Assembly (NCBI GenBank): GCA_029964075.1
Contig: CM057135.1
Location: 14,224,863-14,288,862 of the forward strand
Length of the DNA stretch: 64,000 bases
Direction: 5' to 3'
Source of the DNA: Patiria pectinifera
Taxonomy: Eukaryota > Echinodermata > Asteroidea > Valvatida > Asterinidae
Made by a program: the position numbers and the translations under genes. Shown here piece after piece: positions 55,227 through 64,000 of this stretch. The notes under the pieces were generated by a model. It was not told where the DNA came from. It saw only the letters and a program-made list of their open reading frames with translations, and ran no database searches. The number at the start of each line of letters is the position of its first letter. Position 1 is the stretch's first letter.

Positions 55227-58200
55227 TGACCAAAAGCCAGCGTGTTTATACCGTCCGGTAAAATGTACCTCTTTGTGTCCAACGGACTCAACGATAGTTT
55301 ATTTTGAGATACGGTGTAAAGGATATGATTTTCCGATCTAATGTGAGTCATGGTTTCGTAATGAGATTTCTTGTTTACGATGCAGTCATAGCAGTGTCGG
55401 TGTTTTAATTTCTTTGAGGTAACCGATTTTGTGACACCCTTGGCTTTTTTCAGGTTGATGCCAGCGGTTAAAATGGAGTACATTTTAGGCCTTATGCAAA
55501 CGACTCCTTTAAATTCGTCTTTAAATTTACCGATCACTTTCTTATCGGTTGGGTCGTACAAAGAATGATCCGTCGGATAATTCGAAAGGTCGTATTGTTG
55601 CCCGTTTTGCTACATATCTTTGTATACGTCGTCCGTGTGCACTAAGAGTACCAAACTCTCTGTATCTGTGTACATCAGTCTGATTTTGTCTTTGTACTTG
55701 TCTTTCAAATGGTTGTAATAAAAATATCGTACATCAGCGTCTTTGAGAGATCCAAGATACTCACTCCGCAGTAGATCAGTTTGTTTAACACGGTAAGTCT
55801 TGTATTTTTCGACAAACGACAATTCGCATTCTGGAAATGACGTCGTCGTTTTGTAGCTCGGTTTCTGGATAATTTCGTATTTAGCTCGATCGTCTTTGTT
55901 ATTGTCTCTGAGTAGGTAACCGTCTATTCGATTTCTGACGTTTTCCATCGTCTTTCTCAAAATCAGAGGTCGCTCTTGGTCTTGAGTTGCGTGTTTTTAT
56001 CGATGTAGGATGCCATCCAAGGCATTTGCTTAAATTGAAGCGCTCGATGCACCTTTTTTTAGTTAAAAACCGAGTTTGAGATAAAACTGCAACGTGACGT
56101 AGTGCAAAACATATTTTTGTTTAGGATGAAGGGTACACATTAATTTTTGCACGTTGCTACTAGGTTCGGTATCCAATAACTCGTTTTGATAAACAGACAT
56201 CCATTATTTGGGTATGACGATATTTTCTGGCGCTAGGGGGTAATCGGTGTGCAGATCGTGAAGATCGTCTGGGTATTCTAAATCTACTTCAAAACATTAA
56301 CTGGTGTTTGTACGGTAATCTTTGTACGGTAGGTATTGACTCATAGCCCAGCCGTATAGATTGTTTGCGTCAAGGTAGGTGATGTCACTCGACAGCTCGT
56401 TTGGATTATTGTCGGGTAGGTATTTGTTGTTGGCTTTGTGGTATCTCATACCACCCACGCTCGATATCCCACCGCGTTTCGCTGTCTCAAAATTAATGTT
56501 TGTCGACATCGGTCAACAACTGTAACTCGAGTCTAACTTCAGAGTGTTGTAACAAGGCGTCCCGAGACCTGTGTAGAGCTGTGTAGTAATTAGCTGGATC
56601 TAACGCGTAGTTTGTAATACACGTTTGCCTGAAGTTTTCAAATTCGCAAGCCAGTAATATTGTGTCCACAGTGACGTACAGATCGTAATATTCCCCCAAG
56701 GTTTTTGACGTTACACTCGTTCCACGTCAGTTTAGCTCTGCCGTTGTCCTCTTGTGATATATTTTCGTCTTTTAGGCTGCTGTAAAATTGTTCGATTGGG
56801 GATAGGCTGGTCTCTTGAAATCGGTCGAACAATTCGTATGGATAAACTCCTTTTTGTAGCAACGAGTCAATGGTTTGACGATTAAAATGTTCTCTGAGTA
56901 GTTGAAACGACTCTCTTGGACAACCTTTAGATAATAAATCCAACGAAGACGTCATAAAATAAACGAGTCTATGAATCGCATATTTCCGATCGAAAACGAA
57001 ATATACTTTTCCGAATCAAGTGGGCGTCATAATTTTGCAGATTGTGAAAGACGACCAGTATGGGGGTAAAACCTGGTTTAACTTGTAATTTTAGATTGCA
57101 GTAGGCGTGCGCGGCATTTTTATCTACCCGTGACGTGACAGTGATCTCTCACCTTTCTAATTTTGTTAATCTTCTTTTTACACGTAAGACATTTAGACTC
57201 TGAAAATCCTTTTTTGTTTTCGCACTGATATTCTTTGATTTGTTTTTCTGTTTTTGGTTCTTTTGGTTTCTGGCACTGACAGTTGCTTGAGTAATTGGGA
57301 TGAATTGGTTTTTCGCAAATCCAGCACGTGTTTGTTTTATAATGATGTTTTTTAGCTCGCTCGTTAAATTTCATGGTTTTCTTTTTTTTTAAATAGGCAA
57401 TTAATATCGATTTGTAATTTTTACAACGTTGTTCTAAATCTAGTTGAAGCGTCTTTGCCTTTATAAGTCTCTTGATACACATTTTTACCGTCGCATTTAA
57501 CTACTACCAACGAATAACCGCTAGCTTTGTGAATGTTTTTTTTCTAATATCGATTCAAAGTCGGCGTAAACTACAAATGGTGCTTTTTGTTTAAACCTGT
57601 AGTTTTTAAATTCTAATATTGGCACATCGTTTTCGTCGACTATCCACTGACTATTAACATATTTTCGCTTAGCGGTAGGAAATACAATCTTTGACGGATG
57701 TGTTTCTATGCCATTACAATCAGCCATGTGTCTATCTAATTTTACTTGCGTTCTATAATGGCACAGGCACCTTCGACAAAAATATTTCTTACTTTTATCT
57801 TTTGTAACGTTGTAAATTAATCTCGAAAAATTATTTATCCAGCAGTAGTGATGCTTGTCGCCCTCAGAAAACAAAAACAGATCGATCGGTCGTGACTCTG
57901 CTTTGTAGTTTTTAGACACGTATAATGGATGTATTTTCCCCTCATAACCGTATACGTTTATCGTGAAATTATTTGGTCTTTCTATCTTTGGTATCTGGTC
58001 GATCGGTGTTGGAAAGACTACTCCTTTAAATTTGAGTCCGTCGTCTTTGGTGTAAATACTAGGTCTGTCTTAATGTTTATCATCGCCTGTTTTCTTTTGA
58101 GATGCGGGAGTAGGTCTATGTAAGAACTACCCCTCACGGGATTAAACCTGTTGATGTTGATATACAACGCCTGTATCTTTTTTAAAACCCAACCCGATCC

Positions 58201-58692
58201 TCGATTCGTATACCTTTCATCATTTCTAAATAGCTTGTCGATGTCTTCTTTTAAAACCTGTTTTATTTTACTTTGATTTAAAATGACACTCTGATCGTTA
58301 AAATGAATAGCTTCAATCGTTTCGATCGTACCATCCGGTTTTTTTTCGTATCTTATTTTTGTCACAAGTTCTACTTTTATACCTCTTAGCTCTCTCAATT
58401 CCGACTTGATTTTATTTACAATTTGATCTTTGTGCGCATAAAAAACTTGACTAAATCGTCGTTAAAAAGTCTAGGAATCAGTTCCCAGTTTCTAAAGTTG
58501 ATTCTGAATCTCCTCGTCGCTCTAAACTCAGCCTCTTGAAAATCCTCGGGTTGCCTAGAGTTTTGAATCGCCGAGAGTAAATCCTTTCAAAATTCGACCA
58601 TTATAACCCGTCGGTGCAAATTCTAGATCGTAATCGTGGCTTTATTCCATCTAGAAAACCCTTTCACGATTGGCTTGATCGTATTAGTCACC
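55190..58692 (-). pseudogene. Protein-primed DNA polymerase B (Polinton), broken
   Basis: About 3.5 kb in at least nine frame segments. N-terminal region: LYININRFNPVRGSSYIDL (58018-58398). A Cys/His cluster FCRRCLCHY, then exonuclease motif I VVYADFESIL (57560-57530), Cys-rich segment with CWICEKPIH and RDHCHVTGR, exonuclease II VVFHNLQNYDAHL (about 57040), and exonuclease III YYDLYVTVD (56690). Polymerase motif A is ITYLDANNLYGWAMSQYLP (56380-56340), motif B region KTMENVRNRI (55955), and motif C RLMYTDTESLVLLV (55670). The C-terminal part reads FKGVVCIRPKMYSIL and YILPDGINTLAFGHY. These are diagnostic of Polinton polymerases. The linker between the N-terminal part and 57919 and the segment before motif B look shortened. 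Confidence 0.9.
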
Positions 58693-58798
58693 ATTTATTA
58701 TATATCAATATAATATTTATGTTTTAATTTTTTTAGTAGGTGAGGCCATTATTTTATAAATGATTAGACATTGACAATTTGAGTCAAGGTAATAACGT

Positions 58799-59089
58799 AG
58801 ACTCGCGCATTAGTCGCTGTGAGTCTAAATACAGATCTTCAAGACGGCGACTGACAGAGAGTAAAGAGCCTGGTCTGGTGCCTAGACTGAAATATTTAAA
58901 GACATATTGGGAGATTGGTCTGGTGCCGGCCGGAGTCCCTATAAAGTATAGAACCCCCAACAACTCAGAGATAAAAAGATATTGGGCATGTTGTCGCCGT
59001 GAGATTTATTTTTTAAAAACCAGAGCGACGTGTCCAGACTTGCCACACATTTTTTTTCTCTATTTTGTCGCTGTATCCCCCCCCCCATT
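58799..59089 (-). repeat. Right terminal inverted repeat
   Basis: ~291 bp, reverse complement of 26014-26220 plus 27759-27849 with scattered substitutions and short indels. It ends in a C run (59077-59086) followed by ATT; the left arm has the corresponding AATGGGGGG with one A in the run. Confidence 0.93.
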
Positions 59090-59483
59090 GCGTTTAAATG
59101 GTGATATTCTTTGAACGGATTGAACAATTTCAGTAGTTTTTTTTCATCTAAAAGTAGCTTTTGAAATTGGCTTTCCAGTCATTATTATTTTTGGTGCTAC
59201 ATATTTTTTAAATAGGAAATATAATTTTGGGGGTTTGGGTTCCGCTTTTTTTGACCGAGTTGTCCAAGTCATTCCTTCAACAACAAGAAATGTTTTCTGA
59301 GTTTTTAAAAGCTTTTTATGGCCATTTTATCAATTTATCGTTTTTTTTACTCTGCTAAACAAGAAGTTAATTAGCTTCGGACACTAAATTGTATGCATGG
59401 TTTATGGTCTAAATAGAACAGCTTAATTGCAAAGAAAGGAAACAGTAAAGATGTATTTGTTTCTAAGTCAAATTTGTTAAGAA
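59090..59483. other. Flank right of the Polinton, no gene seen
   Basis: AT-rich DNA. The first bases GCGTTT do not match the left flank GTATAA, so no target duplication is visible. Confidence 0.5.
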
Positions 59484-59589
59484 GAGAAACAGTAAAGATG
59501 TATTTGTTTCTACAGTTAATTGATGAAAAGAGAGAGAGAGAGAAAAGAAAGGAAACAGAATTAAAACGGAAAGTGTCAGCCCAATTCAT
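59484..59589. repeat. ~105-bp direct repeat flanking LINE, left copy
   Basis: GAAACAGTAAAGATGTA, a TTGTTTC stretch, AATTAATTGA-like sequence and an AG-rich part match 61603-61710 in the same orientation at roughly 80% by eye. GAAACAGTAAAGATGTATTT also occurs once more at 59449. Confidence 0.7.
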
Positions 59590-61602
59590 CATCAATTCGA
59601 CTCTCGTCGAACTGCAACAAAAGCGCGCCACACATCACCGTCACCCATGGCCGTCCTGATCTCGGCTGCGGAGGCTAGCCTTGTATCACGACGCAGCTGG
59701 CCCACGTAGGTTAGCGTCTGCCCACCCCAAGAGGCTACTCCATGAGTGGGTTCCCATAAGATGAGTTCGCTTGCAGCTATCTCTGCATGTCGAACGCAGT
59801 GACCAGCCAATCGCAGACGCCCAAGTCTGATAGTTGCAGAGATCCTTGGCAGGTTGCCATAGAGCACCTCATTCATGACTTTGTCTCTCCAACTCCGTCT
59901 AGAGCCATCCTCAGCATGCGAGTGTAGCAGCCATCGAGTCGAGCCTCTTGCTTTGTAGTAAGGGTCCATACCTCAGAGCCGTAGAGTAGGATGGACTTTA
60001 CGGATGAACGGAATATAGCTCATTTGAGTTTATCGAGCATCATAGACCACCAAATCTTTTTGAGGTTTTGGCAAGCCTTTCAAGCCTGTGCTTTCCTTAC
60101 TCGGATGTCCTTGTCTGTGGAGCTGATGTGAGAGCCCAGGTACATGAAGTTTTCTCTCACAGCTAGGGTAGTGCCGTCCTTGGTGTTGATTTTCACATCC
60201 CCAGTGTCGATGTTGAAGCACATGACTTCCGTCTTCTTGGCACTGATCTGCTGGCCAATCTTTTTGCCCTCTCTTTCCACGCTGAGAAGCAGAGCCTGTG
60301 CCTTTTGCACTGAATCCGAGACCAGGGCGATGTCATCCGCAAAGTCGAAGTCGGTCTCTACAACAGCACGCACCCGTCCGCTTTGCCTTGGTGAGAGAGT
60401 GAAACCCAGTAGCTCTTCCCTCCCCATGATTGCTCGCCTCAGAGCGTAGTCTAGGACGATGACAAATAAATAGGGAGCAAGAGTATCACCCTGCAGCACC
60501 AGCCATGATCTCGAAGATGTCTGACCCGCCATCTGGGGTCAGCTCACTGGCAGAAGTGTTAGCGTATACATCGCTGATTGCCTGGACTATGCGCGCTGGG
60601 ATTCCGTAGGCTTGCAGAATTTCCATGAGATTCCCTCGGTGGATCGAGTCAAACGCCGGTGGATCAAGTCGATAAAGGTCATCACAGCTGGGAGATGCTT
60701 CATGTTAACCTCCTTCGATGATCCTTCTCAGAGCCAGTATCTGTGAGACTGTGGACCTCTTCTCTCTGAAGCCGTTCTGGTTTTTGCGCAGGAGAGGATC
60801 GAGAACTGGGTGGATTCTAATCAGAATCATCCGGTTGTAGATCTTGGCAACCACAGAGCTGAGGCCGATTCCTCAATAATTATCATCCTTTATGAGATCT
60901 CCTGACTTCGGGTTAGGAATTATGTTGAGCACTGTCCAATGCCTTGGTAACTCTCGGTCTATGAATGCCTTGTTGGAGATGTTTAGCACCAGGTCGTCTA
61001 TGGGCACCCATTTCAGCACCTCAGGCACTATCCCATCTTCCCCACAACTTTTCCCGGGTTTGAGTGAGCTTTACGCAGATTTGTACTCTTTGATGGTGAA
61101 CGGTCCATCGTTGATCGGCAAGCCCTTGAAGACAGGTTGTATTTCCTCATCCTCTTTCTACACACTACTGGGGGCTAATGAGGAGGTTTTTGAAGTGACT
61201 GTACAACGAGTTGACTCGATCTTCCACAGTTTCTCCAGCGATCTGGTTTGGTTGAGAAGAGAAACCTTTCCCAGTAACTTCTTTGACAAGGGCCCAACCT
61301 TTGGAACTTTGGTTGTTAGCAAGGCTGTCCCCGATGTTCTTGATTTTCTTGGCTAGATCGTCAGCCATCACCTCATCATAGACCTTATTGAGCTGCTTTT
61401 TTGGCCAACATATCCGCTTTTTTCTTGTATTTACTCAGCAGCGAAGTTAACATATGCTGCCTCCATTTCTTGCCTGGCCTGCAGGACGCTAGGGTCATTT
61501 GAGTAGAGCTTGACCTTCTTCCGTTTGGGTACAGGAGTTAGTACTGCTTGAGCAGCCCCTTCATGAGCCTTGATGAAAAGCTCGTACCTATCAGTCCAAT
61601 TG
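59590..61602 (-). pseudogene. LINE (non-LTR) retrotransposon, 5'-truncated and broken
   Basis: Minus strand, from the linker before RT (TDRYELFIKAHEGAAQ at about 61600; EVTGKGFSSQPNQIAGE near 61265), through RT motifs (QNGFREKRSTV near 60770; LAPYLFVIVLDYALR near 60465; ETDFDFADDIALVSD near 60345) to the C-terminal LMNEVLYGNLPRISATIRL-type region (VMNEVLYGNLPRISATIRLG, 59870) and RLRLAGHCVRHAE. Several stops and shifts are present, for example near 60535, 60660 and 59985. No endonuclease is present. It belongs to a different family from the LINEs at 1485 and 26221. Confidence 0.85.
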
Positions 61603-61710
61603 GTTAAGAAAAGAAACAGTAAAGATGTACTTGTTTTCACAATTAATTGAAGAGAACAAAAAGAGAGAAAAAACTAAACAGAAATACGATGGAAAGGAGT
61701 GTTGTGATTC
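61603..61710. repeat. ~105-bp direct repeat flanking LINE, right copy
   Basis: Same family as 59484-59589. Its left part overlaps the beginning of the LINE coding frame, so it may be LINE sequence and the left copy a second LINE remnant. Confidence 0.6.
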
Positions 61711-61932
61711 TAAAAGTACATGTATTTGGTTAACAATAAGAATAAACCAGGCAATCGTGCCATTGCGGGCGGTGTCCTGGGTCCTTATTCACAAAGCACC
61801 CTTAAGCACTTGCGGGTTATTCACGAAGCCCCCTTAAATCTGCGTATGCCCGTAAACCACCCGTAAATTTGCGGGACCTCCAGACGTCCCGCAACCATAC
61901 CGCATCTTGCGTGGATCGTCTCGATCATCAAA

Positions 61933-63433
61933 ATGGCGGCACTCATGGCGGTAATTTTGAATCAGGAACAACGTGCTCTTCGACGACAGCGGATTTTCCG
62001 TGACGACGACGAACTCCTAAAACGGTATAGAATGCCTCGGCATGTTATTTTACAAGTAATTGACCTCATCAGCGATGACGTGGCACATCCCACTCTGAGA
62101 ACGCGGGCCATTCCGGCATCCTTGCAGATTTTTTTGTGCATTGAGATATTTTGCCACGGGAAATTTTCAGCTTGTTTGTGGAGACTTGAGTGGAATCAGC
62201 CAACCATCGGTTTCAAGAATTGTTACACCAGTGGCAACTGCACTCCAAAGGAAGTCTCCGGAAATAATTACTTTCCCAAGAGATAGAGAGAGTCAGAACA
62301 TAACAAAGGAAGGATTTTACCAAAATCGTCATAGAATCCCTAATGTGTTGGGATGTGTGGATGGAAGTTTAATTCCAATCAAAATGCCGGCTCGAGATGA
62401 GGATGCATACGTTTGTCGAAAACAGTTCCATGCAATAAATATTCAAGGAATATGTTCCCACGAATTGAAATTTACGAACATTGTTGCGCAATGGCCAGGT
62501 TCAACGCACGATGCGTTTATATGGGAAAACTGTCATCTCAACCATGAATTGCAGAATGGCCTACTCGGTGAAGACTCCTACCTTCTTGGCGATAGCGCCT
62601 ATCCGTTGCGCCCTTGGCTTTTAACGCCTGTACCCAACCCAGAAGATGACGCGGAAGTGCATTTCAACTCACATCATCGCAGGACTCGACAGAAGATAGA
62701 GGCCACCTTTGGACGTTGGAAAATGAGGTGGCTCTGTCTGCACAGGTTTGGTAAGCCTGTCTTTTAAGCCTTGTTTATTATGTAATTTGATTTTTCTCCG
62801 ACATTGAACATTGCAAAAACATAAAAACATTTCAGATTCGGTGGAAAGTTCTGAAATATCTCTTGAAACTCCATCAGAATGGAGATGATTATTGCTGCAA
62901 TCTGGGCGAATTATTTAGCCTACATACCCACCCCCCAAAAGGTTGCTTTATTTTGTTGAGTAAGGAGTAAAAGTAGAGGGTAATTAGTTAACACTTAACA
63001 TTATTCAAAACGTTTCGGAAAAATCTGAATTCTCAAATTGGGCCACAATTGATGCCTACAGTGTTTGCGAGAAGGCGTGACGTGGTGGAAATCTAGAACG
63101 CTTAGCATCAATTGCCAAATATTTTTTTCAATTAACTTTTCAGTTTTACTTCTTAATCCTTAATAATTGAAGGTTCATTAATATAATGATTACTATCCGT
63201 TTCCAGGTGGAGCCCTTACTCTTCGCCCTGAACGGTGCTGCAAAGTCATTGTAGCCACAGCAGTGTTGCACAACATTTGTGAAGAAAATGGCGTGCCGGT
63301 TCCTAGAGACGCACCACCAAACTTAGATGATAACCCCGATGATGATCCAAATCCCCGAGGGATGTTGGATGCTGACGTGAATGGTGAAAGAATAAGAGCA
63401 ACAGTGATAAGAGACCATTTCTGGAACGAATAA
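61933..63433 (+). pseudogene. PIF/Harbinger transposase (HARBI1-like), one intron, one frameshift
   Basis: Exon 1 is 61933-62750 (ATG GCG GCA), the intron 62751-63206 (GTAAGC...TTTCCAG), and exon 2 63207-63433 ending TAA. The splice restores F-G-G-A-L in frame, as expected for the family. DDE residues: VLGCVDGSLIPI (Asp), VAQWPGSTHDAFIW (Asp) and RRTRQKIEATFGRW (Glu); also LLGDSAYPLRPWLLTP. The N-terminal helical region has SGISQPSVSRIV, a helix-turn-helix-like segment. The only break is in a T7 run at 62129-62135; one T fewer keeps the frame. The protein would be ~345 residues, normal for the family. Terminal inverted repeats were not identified; a partner Myb-like gene is not in the window. 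Confidence 0.9.
62751..63206 (+). other. Intron of the HARBI1-like gene
   Basis: 456 bp, G^GTAAGC donor and CCGTTTCCAG acceptor. It is AT-rich and contains nothing else I recognise. Confidence 0.85.
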
Positions 63434-64000
63434 CTGTATTTGACATAACTTGTGATTAATGGGCAGTGCTCGTTGCCACTTTTATTATTTATCATTTTCT
63501 TTTATTATAACAGCCATCGCAAGCTCCAAACCAGAAAAGAAGAGGTTAAATGCCACCATCAACTTTGAAAAAGTACCCCCATTTAAAATTTTGTTGTAAA
63601 AATGCAGAAAACCCCATTTAAACAATCTTGAATCCGCCCCCAACATACCCCGAAATTAATGAACGTCTCTTGACTCATAATCTTAGAACCGTCCTTGTGG
63701 ACAAGTGGAATGTAAAATGAAATTATAGACTAACACTTTCAATGGTTAACCTTGTAGTCTCCCTCCATTATGTACTTTGGTGTAGAACACCCATCATCCA
63801 ATAAAAGGTTGTTGTGGCCTAATCGAGAAGGAATGATACATTGTTAAGTTTGATGCATTGCCTCAAGTATGCTTCTTGCAGTTTCTGTAACTACAGGCGC
63901 GCGATTCCCTCCTGTTTCTATGTCCGAGTAAGAGATCGAAAAGTCACCATGTTTAGCTCTATTTAGCTCGAGTTTTGACTGTTCAATTTCAACAAGCTTT
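63434..64000. other. Right end of the window, no gene seen
   Basis: No supported gene. If the Harbinger element is complete, its second gene and right terminus must lie beyond this point. Confidence 0.4.

Larger units (their letters stand above)
26014..59089. mobile_element. Polinton/Maverick (adintovirus-like) element, satellite-expanded and decayed
   Basis: The outer ends are matching inverted repeats (26014-27849 including an insertion, and 58799-59089). Between them lies a typical Polinton gene set: DNA polymerase B, integrase, major capsid protein, packaging ATPase and small membrane/structural genes. Polintons are self-synthesising DNA transposons that are also endogenous viruses. The span is ~33 kb; removing the 17.4-kb satellite, the 1.54-kb RTE insertion and a 0.45-kb LINE fragment leaves ~13.7 kb. 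Nearly all genes contain frame breaks and the integrase has lost part of its catalytic core. I did not find the 6-bp target duplication expected of Polintons at the outer ends. Confidence 0.85.

Noticed and set aside
60892..61356. Plus-strand ORF of 154 codons
   Set aside because: Shadow of the minus-strand LINE linker and RT region.

Overview
This window looks like repeat-rich, intron-containing nuclear DNA from a marine invertebrate animal. The evidence is eukaryotic: an intron-bearing HARBI1-type transposase, tRNA-derived SINEs, LINEs of several families, a DIRS-type retrotransposon, a hAT-like MITE, a Polinton/Maverick element and a long satellite array. I cannot name the species or phylum from the sequence alone. 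I recognise no ordinary single-copy host gene; nearly every coding stretch belongs to a mobile element, and most are broken.

Layout. 1-4.1 kb: a LINE (endonuclease end, reverse transcriptase, C-terminal region) split by a 1.4-kb element with terminal inverted repeats, followed tail-to-tail by a tRNA-derived SINE. 4.1-9.5 kb: AT-rich DNA with short repeats. 9.5-16.9 kb: a DIRS-like element on the minus strand (gag with CCHC knuckle, RT-RNase H, tyrosine recombinase). It carries a 700-bp minisatellite with a 16-bp unit between RNase H and recombinase, has a 378-bp hAT-like MITE in gag, and is flanked by direct repeats. 16.9-26 kb: mostly featureless DNA with dispersed repeats and a palindrome-dense block at 22.1-22.46 kb.

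26.0-59.1 kb is the main object: a region bounded by ~290-bp terminal inverted repeats that I read as one Polinton/Maverick (adintovirus-like) element. Its right 12 kb carries, in part recognisably, protein-primed DNA polymerase B, a retroviral-type integrase, double-jelly-roll major capsid protein, packaging ATPase, several small membrane or structural proteins, and a TFIIB-like gene. Its left half is occupied by a ~17.4-kb satellite array (78-bp unit, ~220 copies). An RTE-type LINE sits inside the left inverted repeat with an 11-bp target duplication, and a second LINE fragment sits just right of the satellite. Without these insertions the element would be about 13.7 kb, normal for a Polinton. 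Almost all its genes carry frameshifts or stops, and the integrase lacks the segment with its catalytic glutamate, so it appears to be a dead, expanded copy unless many of the single-base indels are sequencing errors.

59.1-64 kb: another 5'-truncated LINE (minus strand) and a nearly intact PIF/Harbinger transposase gene (HARBI1-like) with one clear GT-AG intron and a single-base frameshift in a T7 run.

The most interesting items are the satellite-expanded Polinton, a candidate -1 ribosomal frameshift site joining a Polinton ORF to a proline/threonine-rich membrane tail, a near-perfect hairpin between convergent Polinton genes, a fresh 252-bp in-frame domain duplication in a structural gene, a possible TFIIB-like gene, and the 16-bp minisatellite that leaves all three plus-strand frames open.
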